This document shows positions 43,671 to 60,500 of a DNA stretch of 64,000 nt, in pieces. The translations under genes and the position numbers were made by a program. Numbering within the stretch: the stretch's first letter is position 1; every line of letters starts with the position of its first letter. This stretch comes from Mugil cephalus (taxonomy: Eukaryota; Chordata; Actinopteri; Mugiliformes; Mugilidae), in contig NC_061778.1 of the NCBI RefSeq assembly GCF_022458985.1, forward strand, positions 9,061,001-9,125,000, given 5' to 3'. The notes under the pieces are model-generated. The model was given only the letters and a program-made list of their open reading frames with translations. It made no database searches and was not told the origin of the DNA.

Positions 43671-43893
43671 ACTTTTGAGTGTTTGGGTGGCATCTCAGAA
43701 CAATGAACAGCTTTACCGCTGTACAAACTACTGTTTTTGCGATGGTGGACCAAACCATAGAAACAGTCTTTTTTATTTTTTGTAGATCTGTGTACAAAAA
43801 GAACCAATTGAAGTAACCATTCGACAGGTAGTTTTGATACTACTCGGTACTGGCTTGTTTCGGTCTGTACCGATACCCAGCTCTGGTGTTGAC

Positions 43894-46800
43894 AGATGTC
43901 TGTTGTCTTATCAAAGATTTTGCCGTAACACTTGGATATAGATAGATTATAAATATAGTAATTAGTAGTTTGAAAACCTAGGAGGCTGTGGGGACGAGAT
44001 GATAGTAACTTCATGCTGAATTTGATGGCAACTGGGAATTCAGAAGTCCAGATCTCAGACAAGGAAAAACCCATTAGCATTTAGCGGTAATACCACAAAT
44101 TCAAAGATATGTTCAGCCCCGACTTCGGCCTTTTCATGTCATTCGTTATCCACCTCATCTCTGCCACCTCAATCCAGTCCCTTATGTTATTGTAGATCTA
44201 ATCATTTAATAGACATGCATGTAGTGTCTCACAGTATGTCGATGCCGTAAGATGCTTTCAATGCTACGACATGGAAAGTCAAAGCTTAGCATGCTAATTA
44301 CCTAATGCAGGATATGCGAAGACACAGTGAAGGGGAGTGGCTGCTGGAATTTTATTAACATTTTCCTCAGACATATTATAAAATTATGGAGAAAACACTG
44401 TAGATTCAACTCCACTACTGGAATCATTTATGTCCTACTAGGCTTTTGAGTATTTCTGCACTGATGTTTTACACTGCGACATTTCACACTATAAAAGCAG
44501 AGGGGAAAATAATCAAGCGCTTGATGGATGAATTCAATTTAAGTGCTTTACTTTCCTGCAATTGTGCACGTCAGGGCCAACATTTCTGCCATTCATTTAC
44601 ACCTATGCTTTTTCTGCCGCGAAAAGTCCATATGTCTGCTATGAAGAATCCATATTGTACATTTAGAGTACAGCTGGAGCACCATGTCTTTCAGAGGGGT
44701 TTTCAGTAATCCTGATTAGCCGATCAGACCTCCTCAAGTGGAAGTCTTTTGGAGCAACCAAATGAAAACGGTGTCATTTTTTCCCGCCCTATGAATCCAA
44801 AAGAAGGTTGGAAGGGAGACGCCGGTCGAAATGTGATCTGTAGACGCTCCTGGGAGGAGGCACAGCCAGTCAGAGCAAATGCAAACGTCTGTGTTGATGG
44901 ACTGTGGGTGTGTAGGAACGGAGGCAGGGAGGTGTTTAGTGCTGACAAAATAATTGATCTGTGTGATGATACTGTGAGGCAGCCAGATTTTAGAGATGTA
45001 AATTAAAATGTAGTGTGTGTGTGTGTGTGTGTTAAAAGCTACGTTTGCATGAAGATCACAGCACAACATCCAGGAAAGAAAACTGCTTCAAGTCTGTTAA
45101 AAGAAATCCAAACAGATCAGTAATATTGAACCTGGCCGCGCATTCGGGTTAATGGAGCTAATGATTTACTTTATATTTGCATAGGCAAGCGAACAGTGGG
45201 ATTTAATCCGATAATAATGTTTGCATTTTGTGCAATATTTAACTGGAAACTGGCATGGGGTCCACGGGATCGGGTTAATGTAATCATTTTGATTGGTTCT
45301 AGCTTGATTTAATCAAATGTCACAGTTCTTATCTAGATTTTATTGCCGTATCAGCTGGTGTCATGAAATGAGGATTGCAGTTGCGGAATAAATTACCATA
45401 AAGATGTGTAGTGGAGAGTCAAGGGCATAATTTAAGGCATCCTTTAAGTTTTATCCTACGTGTTTATGTCATAAAAACAGTGGCAGATGATGTAATGCTT
45501 TGGTTTTATTGTCATCCTCTACCTTCAATTCAGTCGGTTTCAGTGGCTTTACCACTCTAGCATATCCGCTTCTTTAAATTCTGGTTGGAGAATAAAATCA
45601 GTTTGGTTCGTGAGGTAAAATCTTAACAGCGACCTTCTTCCCTTTTCCTAAAGTAACTACAATGAACACTGAGTACATGGAGACAACCATGACGTTGAAT
45701 TTGAAAGAACAAATTAGGGGGAAAAAGTGGACCAGTGCACGATTTTGTTGAAAAGTCAAGAATAAAACTCCTGAAAGTATTCTGCAAAGTACAGCCCGCA
45801 CTACAATAAAGTACCACTAAATATTTGTCATGAGAATACAATCTTATTTCTACTATAACAATATATGATAGGTGGTTCATTTCAGCTTGAAGAGACTTTA
45901 AAACTGTCACAAGCTCCTTTGGTGTACATGAGCAGAGCATAGCTATTTCTGAACTGCTTTACTACCTGTAATTAAGGAATGATAGCAGTTTTTCAGACTG
46001 ATGATATTCTGTGTCGTCTTTGCAGTGTCTAATTAAGTTCATTTTACACGAAAAGGGAACAAAAAAAGCCTTAAGATCATCATCATCTTCATCGTCATCA
46101 TAAGCACTTTGACAGTTCTCTTCCCACTACTGTCAAAATAAATCCTTTTCGTCTCTAATGGCTGCAAAACCCATCACAAACCTCTCCAAACATCCCAGAA
46201 TAACCAAGTCTTGTGTAAACTTAACATTTTAATTCACAAAGTGGGAGCCTTGAAGATGATTAAGCCACAAGTATTTTAAACTTGTGTAAAGGACTTAACG
46301 ATATTTTCCAGCCTCTCTCCTGCTCCTGCTTCGTACCAGTAATGAAAAACATCACAGCTACTATCAGGAGGGAAGACTTTTTCGACTGTTTACTAATTTA
46401 AGGTGTGATTTCCTCTTTGCCTGGATGCTTTCCCGTAACACGAAAGACACATCACCCCCGTGACTCCTCGTTTCCTCCTTTTAGACGGCGGTGCACCCGT
46501 TCATGGACGAGTCTACTGTGATATGTCCAATTATCATATGTTGTGTTGTGGGGCTTCTATAGCTCCTCGGTATTTGGCAAGTATTTTCTGTTTTTATTGC
46601 CGGATAAAGTTATAAATCTTATTTGCTGCCTTATTTTTGATTTATAGGCACTGTTTGCTTTGAGGAGAGCTCATGCATTCATTTTTATGAATTTTCTCCT
46701 TATACCACATCACCTTACTATGGGTCTGTGTGCAAAACTGCAACCCAGGGCCCTATACTATTCACTCGAGGCCATTGTACTTGTTAATGTCTTACACGGC

Positions 46801-47880
46801 ACCATAGGGGGAAGATCTTATTTTTTGCACTAACCACTGAACCACTAGCTGAGGCCATCAAGAATCACTGCAATGCTTTAACAGTCCGCATAAAACCTGC
46901 TGCATGGAGCAGATTGTGCTTTATGCTGATGATCATTTTTTTTACTGTCCAAACCTGAGGAATCCATACCAGCCTTAAAGTCAGCCACACGAGCTTTTGG
47001 TTCAATCTCGTAATACAGAATGAATATTGGGAAATCGATGGATGTAACAGGGTCGTGTTTTCTCCGCCAGACTTCCCCTCCTCTCATCAGAGTTGCCGTT
47101 CTCATGGAATGCCCCAAGACTGGAAAATAAAACCGTTTGAGGCTTAATTCAAACACATAAGTGCTTTGAAGGCTTTAAAAGTATCCTGACAGATAGTCGC
47201 CCATTTCATGGTTGAGTTGAGTAAATTTGCAGCTTAACTGGTCGGTGGACGCATACAATCACACAGTGGTAATTGTAGTTAGACTTAGTAGACTTATTAG
47301 TTTCTGCTTTATTTCTTAAATTATTTTCGTCTTCAGCTGCAGCGTGGTTAGGCTTAGCCAGGGGAACAAAAAAAAAAGTTTGATAGGTTTAAAAAAGATC
47401 ATATTTGTGGTTAACACAGGTCCTTTCACAACATTAAGTGTTAGAAAAAGCTTCTTAGGTATGAATAGCATTATTTTGCTCCAAAGCATTTGTACTTTAC
47501 ATTTTTATTATCATTTATTTGGATGCCTTTAGATGTTTTAGTCACCTGTGTATTTTTATTTATTTAGTTTTGTAATTATTGTTTAATGCTGCATTGTATA
47601 TATATATCTGTGTGTATGAGAGGAAGATATGCAGATGTGTGTTTGTGTGTACCTTCTTTGTGGAGGTGGGTAGTTGTAAGGTATAATTATTTATAGGTTT
47701 AAGAGGGGAGGGTCACTTATAAGTCCTTTGGGCTTTTTGAGCTTTCCTGCACATCTTTTTAACATCTCTTTCCTTATGAAAGAACAACAATAAATTCTTT
47801 CTTTGTTAAATGTTTTTCCATCAGTTATGTGTATTTTTTTCCTTGCCATGTAAAGCCTTTTGTAAATATGACTTGAACAA
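43894..47880. other. Intergenic, nothing recognised
   Basis: AT-rich spacer before the satellite. It contains a (GT)n microsatellite at 45013-45032 and no supported gene. Confidence 0.45.
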
Positions 47881-47883
47881 TGC

Positions 47884-48540
47884 TATATATGTATATATAT
47901 ATGTATATATATGTGTATATATATGTGTATATGTATGTATGTATGTATATATGTATGTATATATGTATGTATATATGTATATATGTATGTATGTATATAT
48001 GTATATATGTATATATGTATGTATGTATATATGTATATATGTATGTATATATATATGTATATATATGTGTGTGTATATATGTGTGTGTATATATGTGTGT
48101 GTATATATGTGTGTATATATATGTGTGTATATATATGTGTTATATATATATATGTATATATATTATGTGTAATATATATATTGTATTTATATATATATAT
48201 ATATGTGTATATTAAAATATATGTATATATATATTGTATATATATATTATATATGATATTATATATATGTATATATATATATGTATATATATATGTATAT
48301 ATATATGTATATATTATATATGTATATATATAATGTATATATATATGATTTATATATGTATATGTATATATGTATATATGGTATATATATATATGTATTA
48401 TGTATAGTATATATTGTATATATTGTATATATGTGTATATATTTTGTATATGTGTATGTATATATTTGTGTATGTATATAGTGTATATATTTGTGTATAT
48501 ATATGTGTGTATATATGAATGTGTATCTAATGTATTTATA
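47884..48540. repeat. TA/TG microsatellite leading into the satellite
   Basis: Almost pure alternating purine-pyrimidine sequence made of TATATA, TATG and TGTG runs (TATATATGTATATATATG, then GTATGTATGTATATATG, then TATATGTGTGTG). It lacks the TACATG core that dominates the next 15 kb, so it forms a distinct left shoulder. Confidence 0.95.
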
Positions 48541-51500
48541 TACATGTATGTTTATATAAAGGTTATATTACATGTATATTTATATACATGTTATCTACAT
48601 GTATTATAACATGTATTTTTATATACATGTATTTTATATACATGTATATACTACATGTATTTTATATACATGTATATTATCATACATGTATTTTATATAC
48701 ATTATTTTATTACATGTTATTTTATATACATGTATATTTATATACATGTATTATTACATACATGTATTTTATATACATGTATATTTATATACATGTATAT
48801 TTAATACATGTATTTTTATATACATGTATATTTATATACATGTATATATACTACATGTATTTTATATACATTATATTTTTATATACATGTATATTTATAT
48901 ACATGTATATATAATACATGTATTTATATACATGTATATTTATATACATGTTATATATACATGTATATTTATATACATGTATATATACATGTATATTTAT
49001 ATACATGTATATATACATGTATGTATATATACATGTATATATACATGTATGTATATATACATGTAGATAAATATACATGTATGTATATATACATGTAGAT
49101 AAATATACATGTATGTATATATACATGTAGATAAATATACATGTATGTATATATACATGTAGATAAATATACATGTATGTATATATACATGTAGATAAAT
49201 ATACATGTATGTATATATACATGTAGATAAATATACATGTATGTATATATACATGTAGATAAATATACATGTATGTATATATACATGTATATAAATATAC
49301 ATGTATGTATATATACATGTATATAAATATACATGTATGTATATATACATGTATATAAATATACATGTATGTATATATACATGTATATAAATATACATGT
49401 ATGTATATATACATGTATATAAATATACATGTATGTATATATACATGTATATAAATATACATGTATGTATATATACATGTATGTATATATACATGTATGT
49501 ATATATACATGTATATAAATATACATGTATATAAATTATACATGTATATATACATGTATATATATATACATGTATATATACATACATGTATATATACATG
49601 TATATATACATGTTATATATATACATGTATATATACATGTATGTATATATACATGTATATAAATATACATGTATATATACATGTATATAAATATACATGT
49701 ATATAAAATACATGTATGTATATATACATGTATATAAAATACATGTATGTATATATACATGTATATAAAATACATGTATATAAAATACATGTATATATAC
49801 ATGTATATAAAATACATGTAGATATACATGTATGTATATATACATGTATATAAAATACATGTAGATATACATGTATATAAAATACATGTATGTATATATA
49901 CATGTAGATATACATGTATATATACATGTATGTATATATACATGTAGATATACATGTATATATACATGTATATAAAATACATGTATATATACATGTATAT
50001 AAAATACATGTATATAAAATACATGTAGATATACATGTATATAAAATACATGTATGTATATATACATGTAGATATACATGTATATAAAATACATGTATGT
50101 ATATATACATGTAGATATACATGTAGATAAATATACATGTATGTATATATACATGTAGATAAATATACATGTATGTATATATACATGTAGATAAATATAC
50201 ATGTATGTAGATATACATGTAGATAAATATACATGTATGTAGATATACATGTATATAAAATACATGTATGTAGATATACATGTATATAAAATAAATGTAT
50301 GTATACATACATGTATGTATGTATACATACATGTATGTATATATACATACATGTATGTATACATACATGTATGTATGTATATATACATACATGTATGTAT
50401 ACATACATGTATGTATACATACATGTATGTATACATACATGTATTTTATATACATACATGTATTTTATATACATACATGTATGTATACATACATGTATTT
50501 TATATACATACATGTATGTATACATACATGTATTTTATATACATGTATTTTATATACATACATGTATTTTATATACATACATGTATTTTATATACATACA
50601 TGTATTTTATATACATGTATTTTATATACATGTATTTTATATACATGTATTTTATATACATACATGTATTTTATATACATACATGTATTTTATATACATG
50701 TATTTTATATACATGTATTTTATATACATACATGTATTTTTATACATGTATTTTATATACATGTATTTTATATACATGTATTTTATATACATGTATTTTA
50801 TATACATACATGTATTTTATATACATACATGTATTTTATATACATACATGTATATATACATACATGTATTTTATATACATGTATATATACATACATGTAT
50901 TTTATATACATGTATATATACATACATGTATTTTATATACATGTATATATACATACATGTATTTTATATACATACATGTATATATACATACATGTATTTT
51001 ATATACATGTATATATACATACATGTATTTTATATACATGTATATATACATACATGTATGTATACATACATGTATTTTATATACATACATGTATTTTATA
51101 TACATGTATGTATACATACATGTATTTTATATACATACATGTATTTTATATACATACATGTATTTTATATACATGTATGTATACATACATGTATGTATAC
51201 ATGTATGTATACATGTATGTATACATACATGTATGTATACATACATGTATTTTATATACATGTATGTATACATGTATTTTATGTATATGTACATGTATAT
51301 ATACATGTATATAAAATACATGTATGTATATATACATGTATATAAATATACATGTATATATACATACATGTATTTATATACATGTATTTTATATACATGT
51401 ATATTTTATATACATGTATATTTATATACATGTATATATACATACATGTATTTTATATACATGTATATATACATACATGTATATATACATACATGTATTT

Positions 51501-54500
51501 TATATACATGTATATATACATACATGTATTTTATATACATGTATATTTATATACATGTATATATACATGTATATTTATATACATGTATATATACATACAT
51601 GTATATTTATATACATGTATATATACATACATGTATATTTATATACATGTATATATACATACATGTATATTTATATACATGTATATATACATACATGTAT
51701 ATTTATATACATGTATATATACATACATGTATATTTATATACATGTATATATACATACATGTATATTTATATACATGTATATATACATACATGTATATTT
51801 ATATACATGTATATATACATACATGTATATTTATATACATGTATATATACATACATGTATATTTATATACATGTATATATACATAGATGTATATTTATAT
51901 ACATGTATATCTACATAGATGTATATTTATATACATGTATATCTACATAGATGTATATTTATATACATGTATATCTACATAGATGTATTTTATCTACATG
52001 TATATCTACATAGATGTATTTTATCTACATGTATATCTACATGTATTTTATCTACATGTATATCTACATGTATTTTATCTACATGTATATTTATATACAT
52101 GTATATATACATACATGTATTTTATATACATGTATATTTATATACATGTATATATACATACATGTATTTTATATACATGTATATCTACATGTATATATAC
52201 ATACATGTATTTTATATACATGTATATCTACATGTATATATACATACATGTATTTTATATACATGTATATCTACATGTATATATACATACATGTATTTTA
52301 TATACATGTATATCTACATGTATATATACATACATGTATTTTATATACATGTATATCTACATGTATATATACATACATGTATTTTATATACATGTATATC
52401 TACATGTATATATAACATACATGTATTTTATATACATGTATATCTACATGTATATATACATACATGTATTTTATATACATGTATATCTACATGTATATAT
52501 ACATACATGTATTTTATATACATGTATATCTACATGTATATATACATACATGTATTTTATATACATGTACATATACATAAAATACATGTATATATACATG
52601 TATGTAGATATACATGTATATAAATATACATGTATGTATATATACATGTATGTAGATATACATGTATGTATACATACATGTATATAAATATACATGTATG
52701 TATATATACATGTATGTATATATACATGTATGTATACATACTTGTATGTATACATACATGTATTTTATATACATGTATGTATACATACATGTATGTATAC
52801 ATACATGTATGTATACATACATGTATATATACATACATGTATTTTATATACATGTATATATACATACATGTATTTTATATACATGTATATATACATACAT
52901 GTATTTTATATACATGTATTTTATATACATGTACACATACATAAAATACATGTATATCTACATGTATATAAAATACATGTATGTATGCATACATGTATGT
53001 ACATGTATTTTATATACATGTATATATACATACATGTATTTTATATACATGTATATATACATACATGTATTTTATATACATGTATATATACATACATGTA
53101 TTTTATATACATGTATATATACATACATGTATTTTATATACATGTATATATACATACATGTATTTTATATACATGTATTTTTATATACATGTATATATAC
53201 ATACATGTATTTTATATACATGTATATTTATATACATGTATATATACATACATGTATTTTATATACATGTATATATACATACATGTATTTTATATACATG
53301 TATATTTATATACATGTTATATACATACATGTATTTTATATACATGTATATATACATGTATTTTATATACATGTATATATACATGTATTTTATATACATG
53401 TATATATACATACATGTATTTTATATACATGTATATATATACATACATGTATTTTATATACATGTATATATACATACATGTATATAAAATACATGTATGT
53501 ATATATACATGTATGTATATATACATGTATATAAAATACATGTATGTATATATACATGTATATATACATGTATGTATATATACATGTATGTAGATATACA
53601 TGTATGTAGATATACATGTATGTAGATATACATGTATGTAGATATACATGTATGTAGATATACATGTAGATATACATGTAGATATACATGTAGATATACA
53701 TGTAGATAAAATACATGTATGTATATATACATGTATGTATATAAAATACATGTATGTATATATACATGTATGTATATAAAATACATGTATGTATATATAC
53801 ATGTATGTATATAAAATACATGTATGTATATATACATGTATGTATATAAAATACATGTATGTATATATACATGTATGTATATATACATGTATGTATATAA
53901 AATACATGTATGTATATAAAATACATGTATGTATATATACATGTATGTATATAAAATACATGTATGTATATATACATGTATTTTATATACATGTATTTTA
54001 TATACATGTATATCTACATGTATTTTATATACATGTATTTTATATACATGTATATCTACATGTATTTTATATACATGTATATCTACATGTATTTTATATA
54101 CATGTATATATACATGTATATATACATGTATTTTATATACATGTATATATACATGTATATATACATACATGTATTTTATATACATGTATTTTATATACAT
54201 GTATATATACATACATGTATTTTATATACATGTATATATACATGTATATATACATGTATATATACATACATGTATTTTATATACATGTATATATACATAC
54301 ATGTATTTTATATACATGTATACATACATGTATATATACATACATGTATACATACATGTATATCTACATACATGTATTTTATATACATGTATATCTACAT
54401 ACATGTATTTTATATACATGTATATCTACATACATGTATTTTATATACATGTATATCTACATACATGTATATCTACATGTATTTTATATACATGTATATT

Positions 54501-57500
54501 TATATACATGTATATCTACATACATGTATTTTATATGCATGTATTTTATATACATGTATTTTATATGCATGTATATATACATACATGTATTTTATATGCA
54601 TGTATATATACATACATGTATTTTATATGCATGTATATATACATACATGTATTTTATATGCATGTATATTTATATACATGTATATATACATACATGTATT
54701 TTATATGCATGTATATTTATATACATGTATATATACATACATGTATTTTTATATACATGTATATTTATATACATGTATATCTACATACATGTATTTTATA
54801 TACATGTATATCTACATGTATATCTACATACATGTATTTTATATACATGTATATCTACATGTATATCTACATACATGTATTTTATATACATGTATTTTAT
54901 ATACATGTGTATATCTACATACATGTATTTTATATACATGTATTTTATATACATGTGTATATATACATACATGTATTTTATATACATGTATATATACATG
55001 TATTTTATGTATATGTACATGTATATAAATATACATGTATATAAAATACATGTATATAAACATGTATATAAAATACATGTATATATACATACATGTATAT
55101 ATACATACATGTATTTTATATACATGTATATCTACATGTATTTTATATACATGTATATATACATACATGTATTTTATATACATGTATATATACATACATG
55201 TATTTTATATACATGTATATAAAATACATGTATTTTATATACATGTATATATACATACATGTATATAAAATACATGTATGTATATATACATGTATGTATA
55301 TATACATGTATATAAAATACATGTATGTATATATACATGTATATAAAATACATGTATGTATATATACATGTATATAAAATACATGTATGTATATATACAT
55401 GTATATAAAATACATGTATGTATATATACATGTATATAAAATACATGTATGTATATATACATGTATATAAAATACATGTATGTATATATACATGTATGTA
55501 TATATACATGTATGTATATATACATGTATGTATATATACATGTATATAAAATACATGTATGTAGATATACATGTAGATATACATGTATATAAAATACATG
55601 TATGTAGATATACATGTAGATATACATGTATATAAAATACATGTATGTAGATATACATGTATGTACATATACATGTATATAAAATACATGTATGTATATA
55701 TACATGTATATATACATACATGTATATAAAATACATGTATGTATATATACATGTATGTATACATACATGTATATATATATACATGTATATAAAATACATG
55801 TATGTATATATACATGTATATATACATGTATATATATATACATGTATATAAAATACATGTATGTATATATACATGTATATATACATGTATATATACATAC
55901 ATGTATTTTATATACATGTATATATATATACATGTATGTATATATACATGTATATATACATACATGTATTTTATATACATGTATGTATACATACATGTAT
56001 ATTTATATACATGTATATATACATAGATGTATATTTATATACATGTATGTATACATAGATGTATATTTATATACATGTATATCTACATAGATGTATATTT
56101 ATATACATGTATATATACATACATGTATTTTATATACATGTATATCTACATACATGTATTTTATATACATGTATATCTACATACATGTATTTTATATACA
56201 TGTATATCTACATGTATTTTATCTACATGTATATTTATATACATGTATATATACATACATGTATTTTATCTACATGTATATTTATATACATGTATATATA
56301 CATACATGTATTTTATATACATGTATATTTATATACATGTACATATACATACATGTATTTTATATACATGTATATTTATATACATGTACATATACATACA
56401 TGTATTTTATATACATGTATATCTACATGTATATATACATACATGTATTTTATATACATGTATATCTACATGTATATATACATACATGTATTTTATATAC
56501 ATGTATATCTACATGTATATATACATACATGTATTTTATATACATGTATATCTACATGTATATATACATACATGTATTTTATATACATGTATATCTACAT
56601 GTATATATACATACATGTATTTTATATACATGTATATCTACATGTATATATACATACATGTATTTTATATACATGTATATCTACATGTATATATACATAC
56701 ATGTATTTTATATACATGTACATATACATAAAATACATGTATATATACATGTATGTAGATATACATGTATATAAATATACATGTATGTAGATATACATGT
56801 ATATAAATATACATGTATGTATATATACATGTATGTATATATACATGTATGTATATATACATGTATGTATATATACATGTATGTATACATACATGTATGT
56901 ATACATACATGTATTTTATATACATGTATATATACATACATGTATATATACATACATGTATATATACATACATGTATATATATACATACATGTATATATA
57001 CATACATGTATTTTATATACATGTATATATACATACATGTATATATACATACATGTATATATACATACATGTATTTTATATACATGTATTTTATATACAT
57101 GTACACATACATAAAATACATGTATATCTACATGTATATAAAATACATGTATGTATGCATACATGTATGTACATGTATTTTATATACATGTATATATACA
57201 TACATGTATTTTATATACATGTATATATACATACATGTATTTTATATACATGTATATATACATACATGTATTTTATATACATGTATATATACATACATGT
57301 ATTTTATATACATGTATATATACATACATGTATTTTATATACATGTATTTTTATATACATGTATATATACATACATGTATTTTATATACATGTATATTTA
57401 TATACATGTATATATACATACATGTATTTTATATACATGTATATTTATATACATGTATATATACATACATGTATTTTATATACATGTATATATACATGTA

Positions 57501-60500
57501 TTTTATATACATGTATATATACATACATGTATTTTATATACATGTATATATACATGTATTTTATATACATGTATATATACATGTATTTTATATACATGTA
57601 TATATACATGTATTTTATATACATGTATATATACATACATGTATATAAAATACATGTATGTATATATACATGTATGTATAAAATACATGTATATATACAT
57701 GTATGTATATATACATGTATATAAAATACATGTATGTATATATACATGTATATATACATGTATGTAGATATACATGTATCTAGATATACATGTATGTAGA
57801 TATACATGTATGTAGATATACATGTAGATATGTATGTAGATATACATGTAGATATGTATGTAGATATACGTATGTAGATATGTATGTAGATATACATGTA
57901 GATATACATGTAGATATACATGTAGATATACATGTAGATAAAATACATGTATGTATATATACATGTATGTATATAAAATACATGTATGTATATATACATG
58001 TATGTATATAAAATACATGTATGTATATATACATGTATGTATATAAAATACATGTATGTATATATACATGTATGTATATAAAATACATGTATGTATATAA
58101 AATACATGTATGTATATATACATGTATGTATATAAAATACATGTATGTATATATACATGTATTTTATATACATGTATTTTATATACATGTATATCTACAT
58201 GTATTTTATATACATGTATATCTACATGTATTTTATATACATGTATTTTATATACATGTATATCTACATGTATTTTATATACATGTATATCTACATGTAT
58301 TTTATATACATGTATATATACATGTATATATACATGTATTTTATATACATGTATATATACATGTATATATACATACATGTATTTTATATACATGTATTTT
58401 ATATACATGTATATATACATACATGTATTTTATATACATGTATATATACATGTATATATACATACATGTATTTTATATACATGTATATATACATACATGT
58501 ATTTTATATACATGTATATATACATACATGTATTTTATATACATGTATATATACATACATGTATATATACATGTATACATACATGTATATCTACATACAT
58601 GTATTTTATATACATGTATATCTACATACATGTATTTTATATACATGTATATCTACATACATGTATTTTATATACATGTATATCTACATACATGTATTTT
58701 ATATACATGTATATCTACATACATGTATATCTACATGTATTTTATATACATGTATATTTATATACATGTATATCTACATACATGTATTTTATATGCATGT
58801 ATTTTATATACATGTATTTTATATGCATGTATATATACATACATGTATTTTATATGCATGTATATATACATACATGTATTTTATATGCATGTATATTTAT
58901 ATACATGTATATATACATACATGTATTTTATATACATGTATATTTATATACATGTATATATACATACATGTATTTTATATACATGTATATTTATATACAT
59001 GTATATCTACATACATGTATTTTATATACATGTATATCTACATGTATATCTACATACATGTATTTTATATACATGTATATCTACATGTATATCTACATAC
59101 ATGTATTTTATATACATGTATTTTATATACATGTGTATATATACATACATGTATTTTATATACATGTATATATACATGTATTTTATGTATATGTACATGT
59201 ATATAAATATACATGTATATAAAATACATGTATATAAACATGTATATAAAATACATGTATATAAACATGTATATAAAATACATGTATATATACATACATG
59301 TATATATACATACATGTATTTTATATACATGTATATATACATACATGTATTTTATATACATGTACATGTATGTATATATACATGTATATAAAATACATGT
59401 ATGTATATATACATGTATATAAAATACATGTATGTATATATACATGTATATAAAAAACATGTATGTATATATACATGTATATATACATGTATGTATATAT
59501 ACATGTATGTATATATACATGTATGTATATATACATGTATGTATATATACATGTATGTATATATACATGTATGTATATATACATGTATATAAAATACATG
59601 TATGTAGATATACATGTAGATATACATGTATATAAAATACATGTATGTATATATACATGTATGTAGATATACATGTATATAAAATACATGTATGTAAAAT
59701 ACATGTATGTAGATATACATGTATATAAATACATGTATGTATATATACATGTATGTATACATACATGTATATATATATACATGTATATAAAATACATGTA
59801 TGTATATATACATGTATATATACATGTATATATATATACATGTATGTATATATACATGTATATATATATACATGTATATATATATCATGTATATAAAATA
59901 CATGTATGTATATATACATGTATATATACATACATGTATTTTATATACATGTATATATATATACATGTATGTATATATACATGTATATATACATACATGT
60001 ATTTTATTACATGTATATATACATACATGTATTTTATATACATGTATATATACATACATGTTATTTTATATACATGTATATATACATACATGTATATATA
60101 CATGTATATATACATACATGTATTTTATATACATGTATATATACATACATGTATATATACATGTATATATACATACATGTTATATAATGTATATATACAT
60201 ACATGTATATAAATAATGTATGTATATATCATGTATGTATATACATGTATATAAATACATGTATGTATATATACATGTATTTATAAATACATGTATGTAT
60301 ATATACATGTATATATACATACTGTTATATATATACATGTATATAAATACATGTATTTATATACATGTATATATACATGTATATACTACATGTATTTTAT
60401 ATACATGTATATATACTACATGTATTTTATATACATGTATTTTATATAATACATGTATTTTATATTACATACATGTATTTTATATACATGTATTTTATAT

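Larger units (their letters stand above)
42490..43885. mobile_element. hAT-family DNA transposon copy with intact ends and 8-bp TSD
   Basis: Termini TAGGGCTGAGTATCG and CGATACCCAGCTCTG are inverted repeats (12 of 15 match), starting with the yAG-type ends of hAT elements. It is flanked by a perfect 8-bp duplication, GTGTTGAC, at 42482-42489 and 43886-43893. Subterminal CAATACCAGTACC and ACTCGGTACTGG motifs echo each other. The interior holds a BED zinc-finger remnant on the minus strand and a nested second repeat. The transposase catalytic region is gone. Confidence 0.85.

Noticed and set aside
44749-45006. 85-codon frame beginning at a TTG (LEQPNENGVIFSRP...)
   Set aside because: No ATG start, no splice sites in phase, no recognised family. 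Likely chance in a non-coding stretch.
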